From positions 1 through 49,440 of the forward strand of contig DYZK01000067.1 of the NCBI GenBank assembly GCA_020741275.1: a DNA stretch of 49,440 bases, given 5' to 3'. Below are positions 1 through 7,853 of this stretch, one piece after another (position 1 is the stretch's first letter; each line of letters starts with the position of its first letter). A program made the translations under genes and the position numbers. Source of the DNA: Corynebacterium urealyticum. GTDB taxonomy: Bacteria; Actinomycetota; Actinomycetes; Mycobacteriales; Mycobacteriaceae. The notes beneath the pieces are model-generated. The model saw nothing but the letters and a program-made list of their open reading frames with translations, made no database searches and was not told the DNA's origin.

Positions 1-594
1 GGCCAGCATGTTGGCCATAAGACGAATGGTCAGGGTTACCGGACGGAGGATGAAGGTCGAGAAGGATTCGATCGGTACAACAATGAAGTGGATGAAGGTC
101 GGCAGGCCAGGAATGACCAGCGAGGACTTCATGTACTTACCGAACCCGTAACGCTTCACACCCGCGTAGATAAACACCACATATGCCACAAGCGCCAGTA
201 CCAGCGGGAGGCCGACACGGGCGCTTGGGGAGATGTTCAGGAACGGGATGAGGGTCGGCAGGTTCGCAGCCACGACAGTGAAGAAGATTGCCGCAATCAC
301 CGGCAGGAACCGGCGACCTTCCTTCTTGCCTAGAATTTCCTCCGCGATGTGGATCCGCACGAAGTCCAGAGCGATTTCGCCAACGTTCTGGATACCGCGG
401 GGAACCAGCTTCGGCTTGCGCATAGCGATCAGGAAGAAGATCACCACGATGGCGATCATCAGGATACGCACGAGCATGAGACGGTCAAGGGCGAAGATAT
501 CGCCCGCGAAACCGGTCAGCCACAGCTGATTTGGATCCACCTGCCCCGGGAAGAATTCGTGCTCCAATGAAGGGGGATGAAACTCACCCTTCAT
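1..594 (-). CDS. atpB: F0F1 ATP synthase subunit a (partial, 3' end outside window)
   Basis: Membrane subunit a of the F0 sector, which forms the proton half-channels against the c-ring. The 198 codons visible give the N-terminal two thirds. The protein begins MKGEFHPPSLEHEFFPG, like other corynebacterial subunits a. A hydrophobic helix follows around residues 40-58, then the cytosolic stretch GIQNVGEIALDFVRIHIAEE and a second helix FLPVIAAIFFTVVAANLPTLIPF. The copy ends at LTIRLMANMLA, where Arg is the position expected of the essential proton-channel arginine. The gene is cut by the left edge of the window. Start: ATG at 594-592. It should head the atp operon running leftward. A hairpin at 825-869 separates it from the AtpI-like gene, so it probably has its own promoter in 595-824. 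Confidence 0.95.
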   Translation of the reverse strand, partial: MKGEFHPPSLEHEFFPGQVDPNQLWLTGFAGDIFALDRLMLVRILMIAIVVIFFLIAMRKPKLVPRGIQNVGEIALDFVRIHIAEEILGKKEGRRFLPVIAAIFFTVVAANLPTLIPFLNISPSARVGLPLVLALVAYVVFIYAGVKRYGFGKYMKSSLVIPGLPTFIHFIVVPIESFSTFILRPVTLTIRLMANMLA

Positions 595-642
595 TGCCAA
601 GGTTGTTACACTCAGCGTTCTCTCCCGTGATTGGGCCGCGTG

Positions 643-658
643 AACTTTTAGAAAAGTT
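643..658. promoter_or_regulatory. AT-rich dyad upstream of atpB
   Basis: Perfect inverted repeat, arms AACTTTT and AAAAGTT with a 2-bp spacer, in an otherwise GC-rich region, centred about 57 nt before the atpB ATG. It could be a regulator site or part of the atp operon promoter. No known corynebacterial regulator is assigned to it from sequence alone. Confidence 0.35.
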
Positions 659-824
659 AGGCGGTGCGATGGAGGTCTATTTCTTGGTATTACCTCTCCC
701 CCAGGACTCCGTCGCACGTCCATGAGGGTGGGTCGGTGCCGAATTACGCTGCCTTGGTGGCAATACGCCCAGCAGCCCAGTTGGCCCGCTACGACTCTAC
801 CAGGAAACCCCCAAGAAACCATAA

Positions 825-869
825 GCGAAACCCCACAGGTTGTGATCACATTCACCTGTGGGGTTTCGC
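825..869 (-). terminator. Strong inverted repeat between AtpI-like gene and atpB
   Basis: Arms gcgaaaccccacaggt (825-840) and its perfect 16-nt complement (854-869) around a 13-nt loop. On the minus strand it lies 70 nt after the AtpI-like stop and is followed by TTATGGTTTCTT, a moderate U-rich tail, so it reads best as a terminator ahead of atpB. The loop and the first bases of the right arm (841-856) spell TGTGA-N6-TCACC, close to a CRP/GlxR half-site pair, so a regulatory role is an alternative. Confidence 0.6.
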
Positions 870-941
870 TCATTCCCGCTACGCCGGATCACCGGCCCGA
901 ACAGCTCTCTTGCGCTGCTTGCCGCCGGCTGGATTCGCGGC

Positions 942-1454
942 CTATTTCTCGGGGATATACATCAGCTTCGTGCGTGTAATTGCCATGATCTCCGAGCCGA
1001 GCATCGCCACGAGCACCAGGATGATCGTGACCCCGAGTGCCGTGTTGTCATAGAAGGTCTTGTCCTTGATGACGATCAGCACAACCAGCAGTAACGCTGC
1101 CTTAAGGAGCCAGGACCCCAGCACAGCCCCCAGGGTGACCTGAGGGGAGGAGTTGGCAGTCACCAGCACCACGCCGATCGTCATCAGCAGGAAGCCGCCA
1201 CCAATCGCCGCACCGATGAGCGCGCCATAAATCCCCGGAAGGTCGCGCGTCGCGCCCCACAGGGCCAGCGAGAACACCGTCACCGCAGTCAGAGCGATGA
1301 GCCCGCCCCGGGCGGCACGGATCAGCGGACGGCGGGAATCACCGACGTCCGGGTCCTCCTCAACGGGAGGCAGCGGGGACTGCGCAGCTTGAGGGTCGGA
1401 TACCCCGGGCTGGTCTGGCTGGCGGTCATTGTGACCTGCAAAATCTTCACTCAC
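942..1454 (-). CDS. AtpI-like small membrane protein upstream of the atp operon
   Basis: A 170-residue membrane protein with a hydrophilic, acidic, proline-rich N-terminus (about 1-45) and four predicted helices (about 50-67, 76-98, 108-129, 138-158). Position between wecA and atpB is where actinobacteria keep an AtpI-type protein. AtpI helps c-ring assembly and possibly Mg2+/Ca2+ supply to ATP synthase in other bacteria. That role is inferred from position and topology; the sequence is poorly conserved. The start overlaps the end of wecA by 8 bp, so the two are translated from one mRNA. The ATG at 1454-1452 is the only good start. A strong hairpin follows at 825-869. Confidence 0.75.
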   Translation of the reverse strand: MSEDFAGHNDRQPDQPGVSDPQAAQSPLPPVEEDPDVGDSRRPLIRAARGGLIALTAVTVFSLALWGATRDLPGIYGALIGAAIGGGFLLMTIGVVLVTANSSPQVTLGAVLGSWLLKAALLLVVLIVIKDKTFYDNTALGVTIILVLVAMLGSEIMAITRTKLMYIPEK

Positions 1455-2628
1455 GTCGGATTACTCTATCTTCCGCTTCCCCAGATTTCCACAACGGAAT
1501 CGCCGTGCTCGCCACGGCCACGAGCAGCAGCACCCCGACCAGGATCGCGGTCAGGTTCGTCGGCAAGACCGTGGAACCCACCGCGCCGAACGCGGCCACC
1601 CCGACCCAGGTATAAAGCACCAGCACCACCTGCTTTTGGGTGTGCCCCAGGCGCAGCAGCCGGTGGTGCAGGTGCTTCTTATCCGGTGCAAACGGGCTCT
1701 TGCCAGCCGCCACGCGCCGCACCACAGCGAGCACGAGGTCCAGCAGCGGAATGAACAGCGCAGCCAGCACTACGATCACGGGAGACAGCAGCGCGAACAT
1801 GTCCGCCACTCCATAGAGCGAAAGGTTGATGCGCCCGGAGGCAGACACGCAGGCAGCGGAGAGCAGCGTGCCGATGAGCATCGAGCCCGAATCCCCCATG
1901 AAGATCCGCGCAGGCGAGAAATTGTGCGGCAAAAAGCCCATGCACACCCCGGCCAGCACAGCAGAGATAATCGCCGGCGGATACGCGGACACCGCCCCAC
2001 CCTGGTCATGCAGGATCGTCAGCGAGTAGATCAGCACGGTGCCCGCCGCGATCAGCCCCAGACCGGCAGCCAGGCCGTCCAGGCCGTCGACGAAGTTCAT
2101 CGCGTTGATGATCGTGACCGTGAGCAAGACGGTCAAGATCGTGGACTGGACCTGGTCCAGAATGAGGGTGGTCCCCTCCCCGCCGGGCCAGTAGATCAGA
2201 TACCAGCTCAACCCCAGCAGGCTCATGAGCGTCGCTCCCACGACCTGCCCGCCGAGCTTGACCCACCAGGCGATGTCCCGCAGGTCGTCGAGAATACCGA
2301 CGATGACAATCACGAAGGCTGAGGCCAGCACCGCCGTCATATCTGGTGTGACCGGCGGGAATCCGCGATTCAAGGCAGGCAGCTGAGCTGCGGCGACAAT
2401 CGCGACAACCACGCCGGTAAACATCCCCACCCCACCCAAGCGAGGCGTGGGAACCGTGTGCACGTCGCGCTCCCGGGGCATGGCCATGGTGCCGTAGCGG
2501 ACCATGAGGTAGCGCACACCGCCAGTGGTCAGGAAGGTCACGGTACAGCCGACCAGCAACACGAGCGCCAGCTCGCGTAACGGCACGCCGGCACCGGCCA
2601 CCGGCGTGAATCCCTGAGCCACAAGCAT
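1447..2628 (-). CDS. wecA: WecA/MraY-family polyprenyl-phosphate GlcNAc-1-phosphate transferase
   Basis: Integral membrane transferase (393 aa) that moves a sugar-1-phosphate from UDP-GlcNAc to decaprenyl phosphate. In actinobacteria this starts the arabinogalactan linker and related polymers. Family marks seen: VPTPRLGG (59-66), the Mg2+-binding DDLRD (114-118), NFVDGLDGLAAG (178-189), FMGDSGS (243-249) and the cytoplasmic KKHLHHRLL motif (317-325). About ten hydrophobic helices are spread over the protein. It follows sua5 by 15 bp and overlaps the AtpI-like gene by 8 bp. The RBS AAAGGTGGG precedes the ATG. MraY is unlikely because the gene lies outside any cell-wall/division cluster and carries the WecA-type PRLGG context; exact substrate is inferred. 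Confidence 0.9.
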   Translation of the reverse strand: MLVAQGFTPVAGAGVPLRELALVLLVGCTVTFLTTGGVRYLMVRYGTMAMPRERDVHTVPTPRLGGVGMFTGVVVAIVAAAQLPALNRGFPPVTPDMTAVLASAFVIVIVGILDDLRDIAWWVKLGGQVVGATLMSLLGLSWYLIYWPGGEGTTLILDQVQSTILTVLLTVTIINAMNFVDGLDGLAAGLGLIAAGTVLIYSLTILHDQGGAVSAYPPAIISAVLAGVCMGFLPHNFSPARIFMGDSGSMLIGTLLSAACVSASGRINLSLYGVADMFALLSPVIVVLAALFIPLLDLVLAVVRRVAAGKSPFAPDKKHLHHRLLRLGHTQKQVVLVLYTWVGVAAFGAVGSTVLPTNLTAILVGVLLLVAVASTAIPLWKSGEAEDRVIRRE

Positions 2629-2643
2629 CCCGTTAGCCCACCT

Positions 2644-3303
2644 TTAGGACTTCGAACGCAGCTCGCTGGCTGGCATCTGAAGCACCTCGCCGATCTGCTC
2701 GGCGCTGATCGCGCCCTCGCGCAGGATGCGTGGGCGGTGCCCGGCCAGGTCAACGATCGTGGAGGGCTCCCCGATGGTCGCCTCCCCACCGTCCAGGTAC
2801 ACCGCCACGGAGTCGCCGAGCTGCTCCTCAGCCATGGCCACGGCGGTCGCCGGCGGCTGGCCGGAGACGTTCGCGCTGGACACGGCCATCGGACCGGTGC
2901 GCTGCAGCAGATCGATGGCGATCGGGTGGTTCGGCATGCGCAGCATCACGGTGCCGCGGGTGTCCCCCAGGTTCCACGGCAGGCTCGGAGCCTGCGGCAC
3001 GACCAGGGAAAGCCCACCGGGCCAAAAGGCCTCGACGAGCCGGCGAAGGTGCGCACTGAACTCCGCGACCAGCCCCTCGACGGTGTCCCAGGACCCGATC
3101 AGCACGGGCACGGGCATATCCGGTCCGCGGTGTTTGGCCTGCAGTAGAGCCTCGACGGCAGCATTATCGAAGGCATCGCAGCCGATGCCATAAAGCGTGT
3201 CCGTCGGCATGACGATCAAGCGACCGCCCTTCACCGCGTTCTCCGCTGTGACGATGGCGCCCTCCCGGTCTCCGGGGTTTGTCGCGTCTACTCGCTGGGC
3301 CAT
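2644..3303 (-). CDS. L-threonylcarbamoyladenylate synthase (Sua5/YrdC/YciO family)
   Basis: Makes threonylcarbamoyl-AMP from threonine, bicarbonate and ATP, the first step of the t6A modification at position 37 of ANN-decoding tRNAs; cytosolic. The 219 residues form a single YrdC domain: PTDTLYGIGCDA (33-44), KHRGPDMPVPVL for substrate binding, SSANVSGQP and STIVD near the end. It lacks the extra C-terminal Sua5 domain, so it is the short TsaC-like form. RBS GGGAGAAGGAAG precedes the ATG at 3303. A possible own promoter (-10 TACACT, 3354-3359) lies in the 89-bp gap after prmC, and wecA follows after 15 bp. Confidence 0.93.
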   Translation of the reverse strand: MAQRVDATNPGDREGAIVTAENAVKGGRLIVMPTDTLYGIGCDAFDNAAVEALLQAKHRGPDMPVPVLIGSWDTVEGLVAEFSAHLRRLVEAFWPGGLSLVVPQAPSLPWNLGDTRGTVMLRMPNHPIAIDLLQRTGPMAVSSANVSGQPPATAVAMAEEQLGDSVAVYLDGGEATIGEPSTIVDLAGHRPRILREGAISAEQIGEVLQMPASELRSKS

Positions 3304-3353
3304 GTGCTTCCTTCTCCCTTACTTGGGAATTGTGCGCTGTTTTCTTCTTCTAA

Positions 3354-3359
3354 AGTGTA
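3354..3359 (-). promoter_or_regulatory. Possible -10 hexamer for sua5
   Basis: Minus-strand TACACT fits the corynebacterial TANNNT pattern, in the only gap (89 bp) of the rho-to-atpI run. A start about 7 nt downstream would give a leader of roughly 45 nt carrying the GGGAGAAGGAAG ribosome-binding site. No good -35 is seen. Confidence 0.35.
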
Positions 3360-3392
3360 GTGCCCCGCCCGGTGCCGCCCGCGGGGTGGCTG

Positions 3393-4403
3393 TTATTGGC
3401 TTGCCTGTGGCGAAGTCGCTCGCCCGACGACGAAGCGGTCGCGGCCAGCAAAGTCCTGTTTCTTCTCGACGTCGCTCAGTCCCGCGGCAATGAGGATCTC
3501 CCGGGTCTGATCCCCGGTGGCGTCGTCGTGTTCGACGGCGACCGGCGCCCCGGGGGCGGCGGCGCGCATGATCGCGGTGGCGACGTGCGGCATGAGCTCG
3601 AGGCCGTCGTCGCCGGAGAAGACGGCGATCGCGGGGTCGGCCCCGGTCTCGACGTCCGTTCGGCTGCCGCTGGGGACGTAGGGCGGATTCGCGACGAGGA
3701 GCTGGGCGCGACCGGAAAGCCCCAGGGTGTCGAGGAGCCCCAGGTCGCGGACGTCGCCCTCCACGAGGCGGACGTCCAGTTGCTCGCCGAGCAGACCCGC
3801 CCGGCGGAAGTAGGTGAGGTTCTCCTGCCCCAGCTCCACGGCCGCCGGATCCAGCTCGATGCCGGTCACCTCAATCCTGCGGAGCCAGCGGTAGTCGCCT
3901 GATCCGGCCGGAGCCTGCTCGCGGAGGAACTCGGCGAGCTGCGCGGCCAGCGCCAGGCCGATGGTGCCGGGACCGGCGCACAGATCCACCACGCGCACCA
4001 CCCCGTCTGCCGGGCGCAGCTTCGGCTCGGCGGCTGCGCGCTCAAGCCAGCCACGGATCTTCCCCAATGCGTACTCGGTGAGCAGTTCGGTTTCAGGCCG
4101 CGGGATGAAGCCGCGGGAATCGCTGTAGAGGTCGTAGCCGAAGAAGGGTGCGGCCCCCACGATGTGCTGCAGGGGCTCGCGACGCACCCGGCGGGCCACC
4201 CACTCGGCGAAGATCACCGGCTCGGGGGCGCCACCGGCGGCGAAGACCTCGGTCAGTCCGGCCGGGGTGCGCGGCGAATCCGCATTACCCTGCCCCGCCA
4301 GGGCGTAGGCCATGAGCCAGCGGGCGTCGTTGAGCGGAGACGCCAGTCCGGCGTCGGAAAACTGCCGCGCAGCGGTGCGCACCGCCTCGCTGACGGTGGC
4401 CAT
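3393..4403 (-). CDS. prmC: Peptide chain release factor N5-glutamine methyltransferase
   Basis: S-adenosylmethionine-dependent enzyme (HemK) that methylates the glutamine of the GGQ motif in RF1/RF2, raising termination efficiency. It begins directly after the stop of prfA, which encodes one substrate. Seen: an N-terminal helical domain (1-80), the SAM-binding motif DLCAGPGTIGLAL (140-152) and the hallmark catalytic NPPY (239-242). At 336 residues it is longer than the usual 270-290. The extra length lies in loops around 40-60 and 155-175 and in a short polar tail. The ATG at 4403 abuts the last base of prfA. Confidence 0.94.
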   Translation of the reverse strand: MATVSEAVRTAARQFSDAGLASPLNDARWLMAYALAGQGNADSPRTPAGLTEVFAAGGAPEPVIFAEWVARRVRREPLQHIVGAAPFFGYDLYSDSRGFIPRPETELLTEYALGKIRGWLERAAAEPKLRPADGVVRVVDLCAGPGTIGLALAAQLAEFLREQAPAGSGDYRWLRRIEVTGIELDPAAVELGQENLTYFRRAGLLGEQLDVRLVEGDVRDLGLLDTLGLSGRAQLLVANPPYVPSGSRTDVETGADPAIAVFSGDDGLELMPHVATAIMRAAAPGAPVAVEHDDATGDQTREILIAAGLSDVEKKQDFAGRDRFVVGRATSPQASQ

Positions 4404-5519
4404 TTAGGCCTCGGCCTCGAGGCGCTCGATGCGCTCGGCTTCCTTCAGAGCCGCGAAGAGGGCCTCCAGGTCACCGTCCAGCACGGAATCTAGGTTATTG
4501 GCCTTGTAACCGATGCGGTGATCAGAGACGCGGGACTCCGGGAAGTTATAGGTGCGGATGCGCTCGGAGCGGTCCATGGTGCGGATCTGTGCCGCGCGGC
4601 CCTCCGCTGCCTCCGCCTCGGCCTCTTCTTCCTTCATCTGCTGCAGGCGAGCTGCCAGCACCTGCATCGCGCGGGCGCGGTTCTGAATCTGGGAGCGTTC
4701 CTTCTGGCAGGTCACGACCACGCCGGTCGGCAGGTGGGTGATGCGGACTGCCGAGTCGGTGGTGTTCACGCCCTGGCCGCCCTTACCGGAGGAACGGTAG
4801 ACGTCCACGCGGATGTCCTTCTCGTCGATCTCGACGTCCTCGACCTCGTCCGGCTCCGGGTAAACCAGGACACCGGCGGCGGAGGTCTGGATGCGCCCCT
4901 GGGACTCGGTCACGGGCACGCGCTGCACGCGGTGGACGCCGCCCTCGAACTTGAAGTCGGCCCACGCGCCGTCGCGGGAGGGCTGCTTGGAGCGGATGGA
5001 CATGGTCATGTCCTTGACCCCGCCCAGGTCAGTCTCGTTGAGCCCCAGAATCTCGGTGGCGAAGCCATGGCGCTCCGCATAGCGCTGGTACATGCGCGCC
5101 AGCTCTCCAGCGAAGAGTGCCGCCTCCTCGCCACCGGCGCCGGACTTGATCTCCATGATGATGTCGTCGCCGTTCTTGGGGTCCCGCGGGGCGAGCAGAT
5201 CGGTGAGCTTTTCCTGCAGCTCCTCGATCTCCGCCTCCAGGCGGGTGGCCTCCTCGGCGAACTCCGCATCCTCACTGGCCATCTCGGCCGCGGCCTCGTG
5301 ATCCTCCCGCGCGGTGTTCAGCCGCCCGTAGGTCTGGATCACCGGCTGGAGCTCCTGGAAGCGCTTGCCGACCCGGCGCGCCGCCTTCGGGTCATTGTGC
5401 AGCTCCGGGTCCGCCAGCTGGGCCTCCAGCCCCTGGTACTCCGAGAGGATGTCATCCATCACCGACGGGGTGTGGCCGAGCGCAGAATCCTTGCTCGAGT
5501 CTTTACCTGCCTTGGACAT
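4404..5519 (-). CDS. prfA: Peptide chain release factor 1
   Basis: Class I release factor recognising UAA and UAG in the ribosomal A site and triggering peptidyl-tRNA hydrolysis. The 371 residues include a helical N-terminal domain, the codon-recognition tripeptide PVT (202-204; RF1 type, where RF2 has SPF) and the catalytic GGQ (247-249) within [17 protein letters not shown]. The N-terminus has about 19 extra polar residues before MDDILSEY. The ATG at 5519 is preceded by AGGAAGAG at a usable distance, so I kept the longer form. It lies 62 bp after rho and directly before prmC, as in other actinobacteria. Confidence 0.96.
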   Translation of the reverse strand: MSKAGKDSSKDSALGHTPSVMDDILSEYQGLEAQLADPELHNDPKAARRVGKRFQELQPVIQTYGRLNTAREDHEAAAEMASEDAEFAEEATRLEAEIEELQEKLTDLLAPRDPKNGDDIIMEIKSGAGGEEAALFAGELARMYQRYAERHGFATEILGLNETDLGGVKDMTMSIRSKQPSRDGAWADFKFEGGVHRVQRVPVTESQGRIQTSAAGVLVYPEPDEVEDVEIDEKDIRVDVYRSSGKGGQGVNTTDSAVRITHLPTGVVVTCQKERSQIQNRARAMQVLAARLQQMKEEEAEAEAAEGRAAQIRTMDRSERIRTYNFPESRVSDHRIGYKANNLDSVLDGDLEALFAALKEAERIERLEAEA

Positions 5520-5581
5520 GCTTTTAGTCTCTTCCTAATAGTCCTGGTCCACTGGTCAATGCTAGCCGGTTGGGGTGCGGA

Positions 5582-7315
5582 CTAGTCATCCTCTTCATCC
5601 GCGAGCGGGGCGGAGCTGGCGATCTGGATCATGAAGTCACGGTTCGTCTTATTCTTCCGCAGCTGCTTGATGAGCAGGTCGATCGCGGCCTGCGGATCCA
5701 GGGCGGAGAGGATGCGGCGCAGCTTGTGCATGACGCGGGCCTCGTCCGGGCCGAGCAGCAGCTCGTCCTTGCGGGTGCCGGATGGGTTGACGTCCACGGC
5801 CGGGAACACGCGGCGCTCGGCGATCTTGCGGTCCAGCTTCAGCTCGGCGTTACCCGTGCCCTTGAACTCCTCGAAGATCACCGTGTCACCGGCGGAGCCG
5901 GTCTCCACCATCGCGGTAGCGATGATCGTCAGGCTGCCGCCGTGCTCGATGTTGCGAGCTGCACCCAGGAAACGCTTCGGCGGGTACAGGGCATTGGAGT
6001 CCACACCACCGGACAGGATGCGCCCGGAGGCCGGCGAGGAGTTGTTGTACGCACGGCCAAGTCGGGTGATGGAGTCCAGCAGGAGGACCACGTCCTTCCC
6101 CTGCTCGACCAGGCGCTTCGCGCGCTCCACCGCGAGCTCCGCGACGGCGGTGTGCTCCTTCGGCGGGCGGTCGAAGGTCGAGGCGATGACCTCGCCGTTG
6201 ACGCTGCGCTGCATGTCCGTGACCTCCTCCGGCCGCTCGTCGACGAGGACGACCATGAGGTAGCACTCCGGGTTATTGGTGGAGATCGCGTTGGCGATGT
6301 CCTGCAGGATCGTTGTCTTACCGGCCTTCGGCGGGGAGACGATGAGCGCGCGCTGTCCCTTACCGATCGGCATGATCAGGTCGATCACGCGGGTGGTCAG
6401 CACCTTCGGGGTGGTCTCCAGGCGCAGGCGCTGATTCGGGTACAGCGGGGTCAGCTTGGAGAAGTCCGGGCGCTGCGCTGCCTGCTCCGGGGACAGGCCG
6501 TTGACCGTCTCTACGGAGTGCAGCGGGGTGAACTTCTGGCGGTTGCGGCCGCGGCCACCGCCCTGCTTTGCGTTCGGACGGATGGTGCCGACGATGGCGT
6601 CGCCGTGGCGCATGCCGTACTTGCGCACCGTGTTGATTGGGACGTACACGTCCGTCGGCCCCGCGTGGTAGCCGGTGGTGCGAATGAAGGCGGTGTTGGC
6701 GTCCGCGAAATCGAGGATGCCCGCGACCGGGGCCTCCTGCGGCTCGGGCTTCTGGTCCTGCTGGTCGTTGCGGTTCTCGCCCCCGCCCTCGTGGTTGCCG
6801 CCGTCGCCGTGGCCACCGTTGTTCCGGTGCCCGTTGTTGCGGTCGTGTCCCCTCTCTCCCCCACGACGGTTGCGGCGGTTACGGCGGTTACGACGTCGGC
6901 GCCCCTGGTGGTTATCGCCTCCGTCGTTGTGGCGGTTGTTGCGGCGATCGCCGCGCTCGTTGTTGCTCGAGTTCTGCTCCTCCTGCTGGCCGGAATTGTT
7001 CTCCGACTCCGGGGAGGATGGGCGCTCGCCCCGCTGGCCTTCTCGACGCTCGGTGTGCTTGTCTTCTCCGCGCTCGCTCCGGTCGTTCCGGTCGCTGCGC
7101 TGCTCAGCCTTCTTTTCAGCCTTCTGTGCAGGCTGATCGCTGGCTACAGCGCCGCCACCTTTGCCGGCGTTCTCGATGGCTGCCACGAGGTCTCCTTTGC
7201 GCAGTTTCGACGTTCCCTTGAGCCCCTGGGCCGCTGCAACCTGCCGCAGCTCGGCCAGCTTGAGGGAGGCCAGCCCATTGGCCTGACCCCGCTCGATGAT
7301 GTCGGACAAGCTCAC
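5582..7315 (-). CDS. rho: Transcription termination factor Rho (with long basic insert)
   Basis: Hexameric RNA helicase that ends transcription at Rho-dependent sites. Start: GTG at 7315-7313 with AAAGGAC 7-8 nt upstream, giving 577 residues; the frame extends further upstream but without homology. Domains: Rho N-terminal helix domain (1-50), a low-complexity insert (about 55-195) rich in Arg, Asn, Gly, Asp and Glu with an RRRRNRRNRRNRRG core near 139-152, the cold-shock-like RNA-binding fold (about 197-265), and the RecA-like ATPase with P-loop SPPKAGKTT (327-335). Long basic inserts are typical of high-GC actinobacterial Rho and add RNA affinity. A leader of about 380 nt may precede it. Confidence 0.95.
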   Translation of the reverse strand: MSLSDIIERGQANGLASLKLAELRQVAAAQGLKGTSKLRKGDLVAAIENAGKGGGAVASDQPAQKAEKKAEQRSDRNDRSERGEDKHTERREGQRGERPSSPESENNSGQQEEQNSSNNERGDRRNNRHNDGGDNHQGRRRRNRRNRRNRRGGERGHDRNNGHRNNGGHGDGGNHEGGGENRNDQQDQKPEPQEAPVAGILDFADANTAFIRTTGYHAGPTDVYVPINTVRKYGMRHGDAIVGTIRPNAKQGGGRGRNRQKFTPLHSVETVNGLSPEQAAQRPDFSKLTPLYPNQRLRLETTPKVLTTRVIDLIMPIGKGQRALIVSPPKAGKTTILQDIANAISTNNPECYLMVVLVDERPEEVTDMQRSVNGEVIASTFDRPPKEHTAVAELAVERAKRLVEQGKDVVLLLDSITRLGRAYNNSSPASGRILSGGVDSNALYPPKRFLGAARNIEHGGSLTIIATAMVETGSAGDTVIFEEFKGTGNAELKLDRKIAERRVFPAVDVNPSGTRKDELLLGPDEARVMHKLRRILSALDPQAAIDLLIKQLRKNKTNRDFMIQIASSAPLADEEDD

Positions 7316-7853
7316 GAAAGTCCTTTCCGCCGCACAGCACCCTTCGTCGACACCGGCCAGGACTATTGGCCAGTGCATCTCACGCGCTGCGCAGAAATTT
7401 GCATTGATTTTGGCCGACGACACACGCCGGCCCAGGTGGCGGCCACTCAACAGATGCGCCAAGCAGGCAACAACCCGGAATTATTCTTGAGTATTAAAAG
7501 AAATTGCCCTCGCACGATCCCGCACATCTGGCAGACGCCCACTGTCTGGGGCCGGCCGGGAATCGCGGTGGCGGTGCGGCTGCCGCGGGGCCAATAACAA
7601 CCCGGCCCACGAAGCGGCGCTGGCGGTTGACCGCCCCACACCCTTGGAATCCTCCTGGGCCCCGGCTGATCGCACGGTGCCCTCGAAGCAGCTGCAAGTG
7701 TAACACCCGGCGATCGCTCACACACTTTTGAACCCGGCTTGAGCCACGAGTCCTCATGGCCAGGACGCATCAATGGTGGCCGAGCCACCGGGTTGGTGGG
7801 CTGGTGGCGTCATAAAGAAAAGGAACACGCAGCCGCGGGCTAAGGTGGACACC
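7316..7853. other. Divergent intergenic region between rho and the acyl-CoA synthetase gene (538 bp)
   Basis: No supported gene. On the minus strand a candidate -10 lies at 7697-7702, so most of the region would be a long rho leader. It holds a small perfect inverted repeat GGCGGT-tg-ACCGCC (7622-7635) and an AT-rich island around 7478-7503 that may be a second promoter. On the plus strand the last 80 bp lead to the acyl-CoA synthetase ATG with RBS AAGGTGG (7842-7848). A long untranslated leader is usual for autoregulated rho genes; here that is inference. Confidence 0.5.
7697..7702 (-). promoter_or_regulatory. Possible -10 hexamer for rho
   Basis: Minus-strand TACACT inside GTGTTACACTTGC, about 382 nt before the rho GTG. 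It matches TANNNT, but no clear -35 is visible. If real it makes a leader long enough for Rho-dependent attenuation of rho itself. Confidence 0.3.

Larger units (their letters stand above)
595..941. other. atpB upstream region, 347 bp without a gene
   Basis: This stretch between atpB and the AtpI-like gene holds no convincing coding frame. It contains a 16-bp-arm inverted repeat at 825-869 (entered as a terminator) and a perfect 7-bp-arm dyad AACTTTTAGAAAAGTT at 643-658, about 50 nt before the atpB start. The AT-rich dyad region is the likeliest place for the atp operon promoter, but I cannot fix a clear -35/-10 pair. The short frames that cross it have unlikely protein composition. Confidence 0.6.

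Noticed and set aside
5520..5581. Absence of rpmE between rho and prfA as a deletion
   Set aside because: Mycobacteria have rpmE there, but as far as I recall corynebacteria do not, so this is the normal arrangement for the genus.
5570..7597. A 675-codon plus-strand frame opposite rho
   Set aside because: Rho is certain on the other strand, and the composition (long Val/Ala runs opposite the Arg/Asn insert) is that of an antisense shadow.
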